64,000 nt of DNA from Bin127 sp965221625 (GTDB lineage Bacteria > Chloroflexota > Dehalococcoidia > Lucifugimonadales > Lucifugimonadaceae). The stretch lies in assembly GCA_965221625.1 (NCBI GenBank), contig OZ244903.1, positions 496,001 to 560,000 on the forward strand. The letters are read 5' to 3'. Shown here one piece after another: positions 9,149 through 17,890 of the stretch (positions are counted from its first letter, which is position 1; the number at the start of each line of letters is the position of its first letter). A program made the position numbers and the translations under genes. Below the pieces are notes generated by a model. It did no database searches, had not been told where the DNA came from, and saw only the letters and a list, made by a program, of their open reading frames with translations.

Positions 9149-10399
9149 ATGGCTAAACGTAGACATAGGAAGCAATACCGCGGCCCTGACTTGACGGCTC
9201 GTCTGGACCTGACAATTGGAGACACGCTCGAACTCGTTGCTCGGTCGTTTGATCGCCTCGGGAATGCCACCGCGGATATCGACGGAGCTCCCGTCACAAT
9301 CGCTGGTGCCATCCCGGGCGAAGTGGTTACGTGCGAGGTGGTCGGCATCTATCCGGAGCGCGTGGCGACACGAACGATCGCCGTCAGCGAACGCTCCGAC
9401 CAGAGGATTACGCCGCAATGCGGCTACTTTGGCGAGTGCTCAGGATGCCAGTGGCAACACGTCGATTACGAGTACCAGCTTCTGCTCAAACGTGAGATTG
9501 TGGAAAGTGCCTTGGCGGGATATGAGCGTTTGGCTGGCGTTCCCATCGATGAAACGATGCCGTCGCCACTCCAGTTCGGGTACCGCAACCACGCGAGATT
9601 CACGGTTGGTCGGGGTACAGATGCCGGATACGCCGGGTTCAAGAATGCTGACAGTCGGCGTTTTGTGCGCATTGACGAATGCAAGATCATGGATGGCAGC
9701 ATCAACGAGGTGCTGGTCAGATTGCAAGGAAGGTTGGAGCGGATGACACAGCTCTCGGTGCGAACCGGTGCGAAGACTGGAGACGTCATCGTGCAACCAT
9801 TGCTGCCAGCCGAAATCCAGGATGTCGAATCGGGTCGACAGCTCTATGTGGAAGAGGTGCGGGGTGCTGAGTTTCAAGTCGCCGCTTCGTCGTTCTTCCA
9901 AGTCAACACGCTTCAACTGGAGCAGCTTGTAGACGCGATTGTTTCGTTGCTCGATTTCGACGGCGATGAGACGATCATCGATCTCTACTGTGGCGTCGGA
10001 ACGTTTGCGCGGTTGTTGGCACCATACGTCCGCGAGGTGATTGGTGTCGAGGAATCAGCGTCGGCTATCGAGAATGCCAAAGCGAATACAACGGGCATCG
10101 AAAATGTGACATTCATCGCCGCGAAAGCGGAGGACGCGGCGGCCGAGATGTCGGCGAATGCGTCAAGCATCGATACCGTCGTCATTGATCCGCCCCGCAG
10201 CGGGTGCGCTCCCGATGTATTGAGCGCAATACTGACAGTCTCGCCGAGGCGCGTGATGATGGTTTCCTGCAACCCAGTCACGTTGGCGCGTGATCTCGAT
10301 CTGTTGTGCGAGGGCGGATATAGACTGGCAACTGTGAAGCCGGTTGACATGTTCCCGCAGACGCGACACGTCGAGACGCTGGCACTGCTCGAACGCTGA
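9149..10399 (+). CDS. RlmD/TrmA-family RNA (uracil-C5)-methyltransferase
   Basis: SAM-dependent RNA 5-methyluridine methyltransferase of 416 residues. It begins with a basic stretch and a TRAM domain (about residues 15-75), then an iron-sulfur cysteine cluster CGYFGECSGCQW, then the methyltransferase core with IDLYCGVGTFARLLA, DPPRSGCAP and the catalytic cysteine in VSCNPVTLARDL. This architecture covers RlmC, RlmD and RlmCD/TrmFO-independent enzymes; which uridine is modified (23S U747 or U1939) cannot be decided by eye. It is transcribed away from lipA and leads a plus-strand run through maf and the tat genes. Confidence 0.9.
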   Translation: MAKRRHRKQYRGPDLTARLDLTIGDTLELVARSFDRLGNATADIDGAPVTIAGAIPGEVVTCEVVGIYPERVATRTIAVSERSDQRITPQCGYFGECSGCQWQHVDYEYQLLLKREIVESALAGYERLAGVPIDETMPSPLQFGYRNHARFTVGRGTDAGYAGFKNADSRRFVRIDECKIMDGSINEVLVRLQGRLERMTQLSVRTGAKTGDVIVQPLLPAEIQDVESGRQLYVEEVRGAEFQVAASSFFQVNTLQLEQLVDAIVSLLDFDGDETIIDLYCGVGTFARLLAPYVREVIGVEESASAIENAKANTTGIENVTFIAAKAEDAAAEMSANASSIDTVVIDPPRSGCAPDVLSAILTVSPRRVMMVSCNPVTLARDLDLLCEGGYRLATVKPVDMFPQTRHVETLALLER

Positions 10400-10469
10400 A
10401 TCGGTTGTGGTCCCGGAACCGAGAATGGCGCAGTCGACCTCGGTTGTTGGTAGAAGCGAGTTGAACGAA

Positions 10470-11153
10470 ATGCACCAGGCAGAGGTCGATCAACGGTGTC
10501 GTTTCATCCTGGCGTCGGGATCGCAAAGGCGAAAGTCGATCCTCGCGCTCGCCGGTGTAGACTTCCTAGTCCTTGACGGCGTTGGCGGATTACAGGAGAT
10601 CACTCCTTGCACTGAACCGGATGCCAGCACGCTGACCCGCCGCAACGCGATGATCAAGCTGCGACGCGTCGTCGAATCCGCAAGCAACCGCTTCCCGTGG
10701 GATTGCATTCTGATCGGTGCTGACACCACGGTCGCAGTCGACTCCGAAACTTTAGGTAAACCGAATGATGGCCACGAGGCGTGGGCGATGCTGCTGCGGC
10801 TTAGAGATCGCTGGCACGACGTATTCACCTCAGTGGCGATTACCTACTCCCCGATGCGACTGGCATCTAAGATCGTCTGTCAGACCGTAGCGTCGCGAGT
10901 GAAGATGCGTAACTACGCTGATGCCGAAATTGCACGATACGTCGCTAGCGGCACTCCCTTCGATCGCGCCGGCGGTTACGGTGTGCAGGACGCAGATTTC
11001 AATCCAGTCTCACTAGTCGATGGTTGCTACCTGAACGTTGTCGGGATGCCACTCTGTGCGGTTCGTTCATTGCTTCCAATTGAGTTGGAAGGCCTAGTCG
11101 ACTCCCACGTCTATGCCACGTGCGCCGCGCATGAAAATCGGACGGCATCATGA
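10470..11153 (+). CDS. Maf-like nucleoside triphosphate pyrophosphatase
   Basis: Maf proteins hydrolyse non-canonical or pyrimidine nucleoside triphosphates to monophosphates. The 227-residue product shows FILASGSQRRKSIL near the N-terminus, IGADTTVAVDSETLGKP in the middle and DRAGGYGVQD towards the end, matching the Maf signature series. The chosen ATG places the signature 11 residues in; an in-frame ATG at 10425 is an alternative, and the frame also extends into the previous gene. The stop overlaps the next gene by four bases (ATGA), tying it to the tat genes. Confidence 0.85.
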   Translation: MHQAEVDQRCRFILASGSQRRKSILALAGVDFLVLDGVGGLQEITPCTEPDASTLTRRNAMIKLRRVVESASNRFPWDCILIGADTTVAVDSETLGKPNDGHEAWAMLLRLRDRWHDVFTSVAITYSPMRLASKIVCQTVASRVKMRNYADAEIARYVASGTPFDRAGGYGVQDADFNPVSLVDGCYLNVVGMPLCAVRSLLPIELEGLVDSHVYATCAAHENRTAS

Positions 11154-11581
11154 ACGTTTTCGGCATCGGCGGACTTGAGTTGGTTATGGTTTTGTTGGTT
11201 GCCTTGCTTGTTGTCGGACCCACGCGCTTGGTGCAGGGAGCGCGCACCGCACGCAAGTACATGACCGAGTTGCGACGGCAACGCGACGAGTTGACGCAGA
11301 TGGTCGAGGAAGCGGTCGACTTGGAGGGGATACGGAGTCAACTTGACGAGGACGGCGTTTTCGACGAGGTGCGCGACCTTTCGAGTGAACTGGAGTCGTT
11401 CAAAACGGAAGCACGTAGCGCCACAATCGATGTTTCTGAGTTGGCGAGGTCCGTAACTCGCCCAAGCGGCTATTCCAGGCTGTCGGAAACTTCCACACAG
11501 AGCCAAGCAAAAGACAACGATGCGTCCGGCGAAGACGGTGCCGAGCATGTTTCGAACCCGGACTCGGCAGTTCCGAGATGA
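11150..11581 (+). CDS. TatB-like twin-arginine translocase subunit
   Basis: Single-span membrane protein of 143 residues: a short N-terminus with FGIGGLELVMVLLVALLVV, a hinge (GPTRLVQGARTARKYMT) and a long amphipathic then charged helical tail. The length, the Glu after the first Gly residues and the position directly before tatC favour TatB over TatA. It recruits folded, cofactor-containing precursors with twin-arginine signals together with TatC. It overlaps maf by four bases and tatC by four bases (ATGA at both junctions). Confidence 0.85.
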   Translation: MNVFGIGGLELVMVLLVALLVVGPTRLVQGARTARKYMTELRRQRDELTQMVEEAVDLEGIRSQLDEDGVFDEVRDLSSELESFKTEARSATIDVSELARSVTRPSGYSRLSETSTQSQAKDNDASGEDGAEHVSNPDSAVPR

Positions 11582-12360
11582 ACGACCGACCGGTCCAGTT
11601 CGCCTCGCACTTCGCCGAGTTGAAGAAGCGACTCTATATCGCGTCTATATCGATCATCGTAACCACGGTGGTTGCTTTCGTCTTCTACAAACCGATTCAA
11701 GACTTCGTCCAGCAACCGGCAGTTGATGCTTTAGAACGGGTACGACCCGATCACCCGGCGCGGCTAGTGCAACTCGACATCACAGAGGGATGGACGGTTA
11801 CCGCTAAGGTGTCGCTGTTGGTCGGCTTCGCCGCCGCATTCCCGATCGTGCTGTATCAGGTGATCATGTTCGTGCGCCCCGGTTTAAGGGGCAGCGAACG
11901 GCGAACGCTTTATTTGCTGTTGCCCGGTGGCACGCTGCTCTTCATCGGCGGAGCCACGTTCGCGTACTACGTTGCGATACCGCCAGCAATCTACTTCTTG
12001 CTGCAGTTCGGTGGCGACATCGCCGAGGTCACCCCCAGACTGTCGTCTTACGTGTCGTTAGTTTCTACGTTGACGATCTGGATGGGTCTGATTTTCGAGT
12101 TGCCGATTGCGATGTTCGTATTGGCTAAGTTGGGAGTGATACGTCCGCAGTGGTTGTCGAAGCAGAGGCGTTGGGTGATACTCTTCGCCTTCGTGCTCGC
12201 AGCGGTCGTCACGCCCACCGTCGACCCGGTTACGCAATCGCTAATCGCCGGGCCCGTGATCGTGCTCTACGAGGTCGGATTGTTGCTGACGAAACTGGCG
12301 GCCCGAGGCGCGCCAAACGGCGACGCTGCCGCCCGGACTGCCGCAGGTGCTGGCGGTTAG
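11578..12360 (+). CDS. tatC: Sec-independent protein translocase TatC
   Basis: Integral membrane core of the twin-arginine translocase, 260 residues with six predicted transmembrane spans. The N-terminal FASHFAELKKRLYIA and the loop FVRPGLRGSERR are the conserved signal-recognition elements of TatC, and FAYYVAIPPAIYFL with the final PVTQSLIAGPVIVLYE are also typical. The start overlaps the TatB-like gene. The TAG stop interlocks with the TAA stop of tatA on the other strand within the four bases TTAG. Confidence 0.95.
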   Translation: MNDRPVQFASHFAELKKRLYIASISIIVTTVVAFVFYKPIQDFVQQPAVDALERVRPDHPARLVQLDITEGWTVTAKVSLLVGFAAAFPIVLYQVIMFVRPGLRGSERRTLYLLLPGGTLLFIGGATFAYYVAIPPAIYFLLQFGGDIAEVTPRLSSYVSLVSTLTIWMGLIFELPIAMFVLAKLGVIRPQWLSKQRRWVILFAFVLAAVVTPTVDPVTQSLIAGPVIVLYEVGLLLTKLAARGAPNGDAAARTAAGAGG

Positions 12361-12569
12361 GCGTTGCCTTTGCCCTGGCCCTCGTCCGCAGTTTCGGCCT
12401 TCTGCACTTCCGCATGCTCTTCGTCTTCCTCTTTGCCGACCGAGCCGCGGAACTCTTTAATGGCGGTTCCGATGCCGCGCCCAACTTCCGGCAGGCGTCC
12501 GGCACCGAAGATGATGAGCACCACGAGGACGATGAGGAAGATCTCGAGCGGGCCTATGCCTTTGAACAT
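12357..12569 (-). CDS. tatA: Twin-arginine translocase pore subunit TatA
   Basis: A 70-residue protein with one transmembrane segment (GPLEIFLIVLVVLIIFG), the FG-x-G-x-LP-x-x-G hinge (FGAGRLPEVGRGIG) and a short charged tail ending in Glu/Lys-rich sequence. This is the classic TatA form, supplying the pore for folded proteins. It lies tail-to-tail against tatC instead of in the same operon, downstream of lexA on the minus strand. A perfect 6-bp hairpin (12602-12619) sits in its leader about 33 bases before the start; no U-tract follows, so I do not call it a terminator. Confidence 0.93.
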   Translation of the reverse strand: MFKGIGPLEIFLIVLVVLIIFGAGRLPEVGRGIGTAIKEFRGSVGKEEDEEHAEVQKAETADEGQGKGNA

Positions 12570-12723
12570 TTCGAGTTTGACTTCGTCGCTGTAGCCGTCG
12601 ATTGCGGCAACTACCGCAACTTCCCCGATTGTAACGCAACAGAATCACGCCCATCAAAATCGGTAGTTACCGGCTTCTGAGATAGGGGTGAGCGACGAAG
12701 ATTGTCGTCTATCGTACGCGCGA

Positions 12724-13359
12724 TCAGTAGCGTCGGACAACGCCTATGACGCGACCCTCGATGCGGATGTCGTCGGCAGCCTCCACCATCGGTTCAAGGG
12801 TGGGATTTTCGGGTTGCAGAGTAACTACTGGGCCGCTCGGATAGTATCGCTTGAGCGTGAACTCCTGCCGGCTCATGATGTTGGCGACTATCATATCCCC
12901 CCGGGTTGCCCGACTTATCTTCTCCATGATGATGAAGTCACCATCCAAGATGCAGGCGTCAATCATCGAATCTCCGGTGACCTGCAACGCATATGGCTCC
13001 GCTACGGATCCGATCAACCAGTCAGGGAACTCGACGGTGTCGAATTCGTCTACCTGGTCCCACGTGATCGCTTCGGGCATGACTACGGTTACGGGCGATT
13101 CGGGCGTTGATGCACCAACTGTGCCGACGATGGGGATGCCGTCGGGCACGTTTAGTGAACGGGCGTTGCCGTCTCCAGTGAGCATGCCTTCGGCGATCAT
13201 CGGTTTGACGTGATAGTTGACGTTCGATGCCGAACTGATGCCAACCGCTTCGGCGATCTCCCTTAGGTTCGGTCCGTAGCGGTTCTCGCGACGAAACTGG
13301 CGTATGAAGCTGCGGATGCGTCGTCGCAACTCGATCGTCTTGGTCCTTGGCTTTGGCAT
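12724..13359 (-). CDS. lexA: LexA SOS repressor
   Basis: Transcriptional repressor of the DNA-damage response with latent self-cleavage. The N-terminal winged-helix domain covers about residues 5-70 (GPNLREIAEAVGISSASNV). The peptidase dyad is Ser131 (VTGDSMID) and Lys170 (FTLKRYY). The cleavage-loop sequence is VGTVGAST, so the scissile bond aligns as Ala83-Ser84 rather than the usual Ala-Gly. I chose the ATG at 13359 because GAGGAGAA lies eight bases upstream; the frame extends to 13431, but that leader overlaps the probable promoter. The protein is 211 residues, a normal length. Confidence 0.93.
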   Translation of the reverse strand: MPKPRTKTIELRRRIRSFIRQFRRENRYGPNLREIAEAVGISSASNVNYHVKPMIAEGMLTGDGNARSLNVPDGIPIVGTVGASTPESPVTVVMPEAITWDQVDEFDTVEFPDWLIGSVAEPYALQVTGDSMIDACILDGDFIIMEKISRATRGDMIVANIMSRQEFTLKRYYPSGPVVTLQPENPTLEPMVEAADDIRIEGRVIGVVRRY

Positions 13360-13402
13360 TTGGGATTCTCCTCGGTTGATGTCGAACTGCAGTGTAGAAC
13401 TA

Positions 13403-13438
13403 TTGTCATATGTTGCACTAATGTAGTACATATGTCAA
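13403..13438. promoter_or_regulatory. Candidate lexA promoter/operator: inverted 11-base repeats
   Basis: TTGTCATATGT (13403-13413, plus strand) and TTGACATATGT (13438-13428, minus strand) form an inverted pair matching at 10 of 11 positions, 45-80 bases before the lexA start. The minus-strand copy contains a consensus -35 hexamer TTGACA. Repressor binding here would block lexA transcription, as expected for autoregulation. Neither the Gram-positive GAAC-N4-GTTC nor the enterobacterial CTG-N10-CAG box is present, so assigning it to LexA is inference. Confidence 0.35.
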
Positions 13439-13589
13439 GCGGCAACTCTGACTTTCCGAATCGATGTTCTCAATGGCAATCGATGCAGTGATGACGGGTA
13501 GCGGGTTCGGGCGGCAAACCGGTTGCGTTAAAATCACAGGTCCGCGAGCTTCTGGATTCTGAACACTCCACAGACTTGGAGAGCAGTCG

Positions 13590-16106
13590 ATGTCTCGATC
13601 GACAGAAACGATGCCCCAAGGCACCTCCGTTGGTGCTTCGGTCCCTGCTTCCGACAGAAGTTCGCACGGGGGGTACGATCACGCTGAGGTCGAGCCACGC
13701 ATTCGCCGACTTTGGGACGACGCCGAGATCTATCGCTGGGATCCGGATCGGAAAGATCGTCCGAAATGGTTTGTGCACTCGATGTTTCCGTACCCGTCCG
13801 GCGACCTGCACATCGGGCATTGGTTCGCCTTCTGCGGCGGCGACGCCGCGGCGCGCTTCAAGCGGATGGAAGGGTATAACGTCCTGCACCCGCAAGGTTT
13901 CGACGCCTTCGGACTGCCGGCGGAAAATGCGGCGATAGCCGGCGACATCCACCCTAGTGTATGGACCTACGCCAACATCGATAATATGCGCAGTCAGTTC
14001 AAACTGATGGGCAACTCCTACGACTGGACGCGCGAGATTATCACTTGCGATCCGGAGTACTACAAGTGGAACCAATACTTCTTTCTGAAGTTCTTAGAAA
14101 ACGACCTAGCCTATCGGTCTGACGGAGCCGTCAACTGGTGTCCGAAAGATCAAACCACGCTCGCAAACGAGCAGGTAAAAGACGGCAAATGCGAGCGTTG
14201 CGAAGCCGTAGTCGTCAAGCGAAACATGCCACAGTGGTACTTCGCAATCACCAAGTACGCCGACGATTTGCTCGAAACGTCCGATATCGATTGGCCCGAA
14301 AAGGTTAATGCCAGTCAACGCAACTGGATCGGAAGATCCGAGGGCGTCAACATTAAGTTCGACATTTCACACTACGAACTACCCGAGGACGCGCTCTCGA
14401 CCTTCACTACGCGTATCGACACGATATTCGGCGTGACCTTCGTCGTCCTCGCACCCGAGCATCCATTGGTCGACGGATTGACACAACCGGAGTGTGCCGA
14501 TGCGGTCAATGACTACGTAGCTGCCGCGCAGCGGGAGACGGAGATCAAGCGCACCGACGTTACTCGCGACAAGACGGGTGTGCGCACCGGCGCGTACTGT
14601 ATCAACCCGCTGAACGGCGAAAAAGTCCCGATCTTCGTCGGCGATTACGTGCTAGTGAGTTACGGCACCGGTGCAGTGATGGGCGTGCCCGCGCACGACA
14701 CGCGCGATTTCGAGTTTGCCCAAAAATACGACCTGCCCATTCGCGTCGTCGTCGCACCCGGCGACTGGGACGGTTCTGCTCTCGACGATGCGTATCTGGA
14801 TCCGGGGATCCAGGTCAACTCCGGCCGTTTTGACGGCATGTCGAGTGAGGACGGCAAAGAAGCAATCGCCGATGCCATCGAAGAAAACGGTTGGGGAGAA
14901 CGACAGGTTACCTACCACCTCCGCGACTGGTTAATCTCGCGCCAACGCTATTGGGGCACGCCGATCCCAATTGTCTACTGCGATGAGTGCGGAACGGTGC
15001 CGGTGCCCTACGAGGACTTGCCCGTTGAGTTGCCGGCCGACGCTGAGTTTCAACCGTCAGGCAAATCGCCGTTGATGGAACACGAGCGATTCCTAAACGT
15101 AGCATGCCCGAACTGCGAAGCACCAGCGAAGCGCGAAACCGACACGATGGACACGTTCATGGATTCATCGTGGTACCACATGCGGTATCTGAGCCCTGAC
15201 GAAGCGAGTGCGCCGTTCGATCCCGAATACGCAAATTCGTGGGCACCGGTAGACCAGTACACGGGAGGGATGGAGCATGCAGTAATGCACCTGCTCTATG
15301 CTCGTTTCTTCAACCGGGCCATGCGGGACCTCGGCATCGTCGACTTCCCTGAGCCTTATCTGCATCTATTCAGCCACGGCACGATGGTCACCGAGGAAGG
15401 TCGAATATCCAAGCGTTCGAATCCACTGCCCGCCGAACCGCTGGTCGATCAGTACGGCTCCGACACGATGCGTTGCTACCTCATGTTCTTAGGTCCGTGG
15501 GATCAGGGCGGTGTGTGGACGTCGTCCGGCATCAACGGTATACGCAGGTGGTTAAATCGCGTTTGGGACATCGGCAACCGCGATGCCAGTGAACTGTCGA
15601 CCGGTGATCCAGACGCCGAGAGAGAGTTGGAACGCGCGTCACATGTCCTGACCAAACGCGTCATTGAGGACATGCGTGCGTACAAATTCAACACTACAAT
15701 TGCGGCGTTGATGTCCTACGTCTCCGAGTTGTACCGATTTTGGGATGCGGGATCGGTTTCGCCTGAAGTATGGCGTAGCTGTGTACGCCGGCTGTTGTTG
15801 CATATCGCTCCTTTGGCACCGCACCTCGCCGAGGAGCTGTGGAGCATTAACGGGTGGAACTTCTCGATCCACGAGGAGGCTAACCCGGAGTGGGAAGCCG
15901 CCAAGATTGCCGCAGATGTAATGCGGATCGTCGTTCAAGTCAACGGTCGGGTGCGCGGCACGATCGAGATCCCCAGCGACGCCGAAACGGACGACGTCAT
16001 CGCCGTAGCAATCGCTTCGGACGGTGCACAACGCCATCTTCAAGGTGCCGAGATTTTGCGCAAAGTCTACGTCCCGAACCGTCTCGTGAACCTGGTAGTC
16101 CGGTAG
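13590..16106 (+). CDS. leuS: Leucyl-tRNA synthetase
   Basis: Class Ia synthetase of 838 residues that charges tRNA-Leu. The HIGH signature is DLHIGHWF (about residue 73), preceded by FPYPSG. The CP1 editing domain is present (TRIDTIFGVTFVVLAPEH and GTGAVMGVPAHDTRDFEFA, with the editing Asp in AHDTRD). The second signature is GRISKRSNP, a KMSKS variant. The C-terminal domain ends RKVYVPNRLVNLVV as in bacterial LeuRS. The start chosen is ATG at 13590; the first 25 residues look poorly conserved, so an internal ATG at 13611 is possible. No T-box leader is seen upstream. Confidence 0.96.
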   Translation: MSRSTETMPQGTSVGASVPASDRSSHGGYDHAEVEPRIRRLWDDAEIYRWDPDRKDRPKWFVHSMFPYPSGDLHIGHWFAFCGGDAAARFKRMEGYNVLHPQGFDAFGLPAENAAIAGDIHPSVWTYANIDNMRSQFKLMGNSYDWTREIITCDPEYYKWNQYFFLKFLENDLAYRSDGAVNWCPKDQTTLANEQVKDGKCERCEAVVVKRNMPQWYFAITKYADDLLETSDIDWPEKVNASQRNWIGRSEGVNIKFDISHYELPEDALSTFTTRIDTIFGVTFVVLAPEHPLVDGLTQPECADAVNDYVAAAQRETEIKRTDVTRDKTGVRTGAYCINPLNGEKVPIFVGDYVLVSYGTGAVMGVPAHDTRDFEFAQKYDLPIRVVVAPGDWDGSALDDAYLDPGIQVNSGRFDGMSSEDGKEAIADAIEENGWGERQVTYHLRDWLISRQRYWGTPIPIVYCDECGTVPVPYEDLPVELPADAEFQPSGKSPLMEHERFLNVACPNCEAPAKRETDTMDTFMDSSWYHMRYLSPDEASAPFDPEYANSWAPVDQYTGGMEHAVMHLLYARFFNRAMRDLGIVDFPEPYLHLFSHGTMVTEEGRISKRSNPLPAEPLVDQYGSDTMRCYLMFLGPWDQGGVWTSSGINGIRRWLNRVWDIGNRDASELSTGDPDAERELERASHVLTKRVIEDMRAYKFNTTIAALMSYVSELYRFWDAGSVSPEVWRSCVRRLLLHIAPLAPHLAEELWSINGWNFSIHEEANPEWEAAKIAADVMRIVVQVNGRVRGTIEIPSDAETDDVIAVAIASDGAQRHLQGAEILRKVYVPNRLVNLVVR

Positions 16107-16274
16107 AGGCTCTTGCGCAGCGGTGTTGCGACGAAACTACCGATGCGCCTGAGTCGAAACCGATGGGCAGGCGTGGTATAACCTTTTTGACGCAGGGCGA
16201 TTCGCAGCGGATTTCAAGGTATCGACTAGATCACTTGTCCGACCGATGAGTTGACGTATGCGCATGCACAGCGA

Positions 16275-17828
16275 ATGACCAGGATTTTCGCAAGAGTCGG
16301 AGAGTTCATCCCGTATCTCATCGTCTTCTCAGCCAGTGCGTGCACGCTGATACTCGAGATCGTCGCTGGTCGCATTCTCGCGCCAGTCATCGGCGTTTCG
16401 CTATATACCTGGACGTCAATAATCGGCGTAGTTCTCGCTGGCATCAGCGTCGGCAACTATGTCGGCGGCTTGGTCGCAGACCGCTATCCATCCAGACTGA
16501 CTTTGGGTTGGATACTTCTCGCATCGTCGGGATTTACCGTCGTGATACTGCCGTTGATCGAGATTGCAGCAGACATCGCACGGCCACTCGACATCATCCC
16601 GCGCATCGTCCTTCTCACCGCGGCGTTGTTTCTACCCGTCAGCGTGATTCTGGGCATGGTAACGCCACTCGTCATCAAATTGCACCTCAACGAACTGGCG
16701 CGCACCGGCAACATTGTGGGACGGTTTTACGCCATCTCAACCGCCGGATCGATACTCGGAGTCTTCCTGACTGGCTTCGTGCTCATCCAGTGGATCGGGA
16801 CACGCCCTATCGTGCTTGCGGTGGGAGTCGTGCTCTTCGTGATGGCACTGCTGTTTGGCGATCTGTGGAAGGTGCGATGGAAACTGCCGGCCGTCGCTGC
16901 CCTCGCCGTAGCCGTGGGTGTCGCGACGCTGAGCTTTACCACCGATTGGGAAGACGCTTGGGTTGATTCGGGATGTCAGGAAGAGAGCAGCTACTTCTGC
17001 ATCAAGGTGCGAGAGCGAGAGATCTCTGGACACCGCGTGCGGACGTTGACTTTGGATCAGTTGCTGCACAGCTACGTTGCACTCGACGATCCCACATTCC
17101 TCGTCTACGGCTACGAAAAGGTAACTGCTGACTTTGTGGCACTGCAGCATACCCGTTCGGAGCGACCGAGGGCGATGTTCATCGGTGGCGGCGGATACAC
17201 GATGCCGCGGCTAATTGAAGTCCGGTACCCGAACTGGTTTGTGGAGGTGATTGAGATTGATCCAGAGGTTACGGAGGTAGCGCACGCCTATCTTGCTCTC
17301 CCGCGCAACACAGGCATCGTGACCTACAACATCGACGCACGAATGAAGGCACTCGAACTTCCCGATGACGCCTACGACATCGTGGTCGGAGACGCGTTCA
17401 ATGACTTCTCGGTTCCCTACCAGTTGACGACGCACGAGTTCAACCAAGAAGTGCAGCGATTACTCAAACCCAACGGCATATTCATCGTCAACATCGTCGA
17501 CAACCTCGTCACCGGTAGATTCTTGCGGGCCTACTACCATACGCTCACTCAAACCTTCGACTACGTCTACGTGATCCGCGACGACGCGCTATGGGAGAAC
17601 GACGAACGTCCGAATGTTACCTATGTCGTCATCGGATCAAATCAGCAAATGACGCCGGACGACCTTGAGCGTGCCAACGCGGCCGTGGATTGGAGAGAAC
17701 CGGTGAGCAACTTCATGCCGCACGACGTATTCGACCGATGGTTCCATCGGGAGAATCCCATCACCTTGACTGACGACTACGTGCCCGTCGACCAGCTGAT
17801 TGCGCCGCTCTACTTGCAGGGACGCTGA
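16275..17828 (+). CDS. Membrane-fused spermidine synthase-like protein
   Basis: About 517 residues. The N-terminal half has about seven hydrophobic helices (residues 5-215), with LEIVAGRILAPVIGVSLYTW and YAISTAGSILGVFLTGF typical of membrane-bound spermidine-synthase-like proteins. The C-terminal half is a Rossmann aminopropyltransferase-like domain: MFIGGGGYTMPRL, VEVIEIDPEV, then VVGDAFNDFSVPYQLTTHEF, which holds the acidic residue equivalent to the catalytic Asp. The substrate is unknown; these fusions are widespread and not proven to make spermidine. No speD neighbour is present. The ATG at 16275 was taken over an in-frame TTG at 16251. Confidence 0.75.
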   Translation: MTRIFARVGEFIPYLIVFSASACTLILEIVAGRILAPVIGVSLYTWTSIIGVVLAGISVGNYVGGLVADRYPSRLTLGWILLASSGFTVVILPLIEIAADIARPLDIIPRIVLLTAALFLPVSVILGMVTPLVIKLHLNELARTGNIVGRFYAISTAGSILGVFLTGFVLIQWIGTRPIVLAVGVVLFVMALLFGDLWKVRWKLPAVAALAVAVGVATLSFTTDWEDAWVDSGCQEESSYFCIKVREREISGHRVRTLTLDQLLHSYVALDDPTFLVYGYEKVTADFVALQHTRSERPRAMFIGGGGYTMPRLIEVRYPNWFVEVIEIDPEVTEVAHAYLALPRNTGIVTYNIDARMKALELPDDAYDIVVGDAFNDFSVPYQLTTHEFNQEVQRLLKPNGIFIVNIVDNLVTGRFLRAYYHTLTQTFDYVYVIRDDALWENDERPNVTYVVIGSNQQMTPDDLERANAAVDWREPVSNFMPHDVFDRWFHRENPITLTDDYVPVDQLIAPLYLQGR

Positions 17829-17846
17829 CGCGATCCCGAGCGGAAC

Positions 17847-17868
17847 CTACGCTTTCGGCGAAACGTAG
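17847..17868. terminator. Possible bidirectional hairpin between convergent genes
   Basis: CTACG pairs with CGTAG, and inside this TTT pairs with AAA around a small CGGCG loop, with one bulged C. It sits in the 62-base gap between two convergent genes, where a terminator is expected, but no T-run follows on either strand. Confidence 0.3.
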
Positions 17869-17890
17869 ACCGATAATCTCGGAATGGCTA

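Noticed and set aside
13459..13485. Direct repeat AATCGATG upstream of leuS
   Set aside because: Two 8-base copies are easily expected by chance and show no link to promoter elements.
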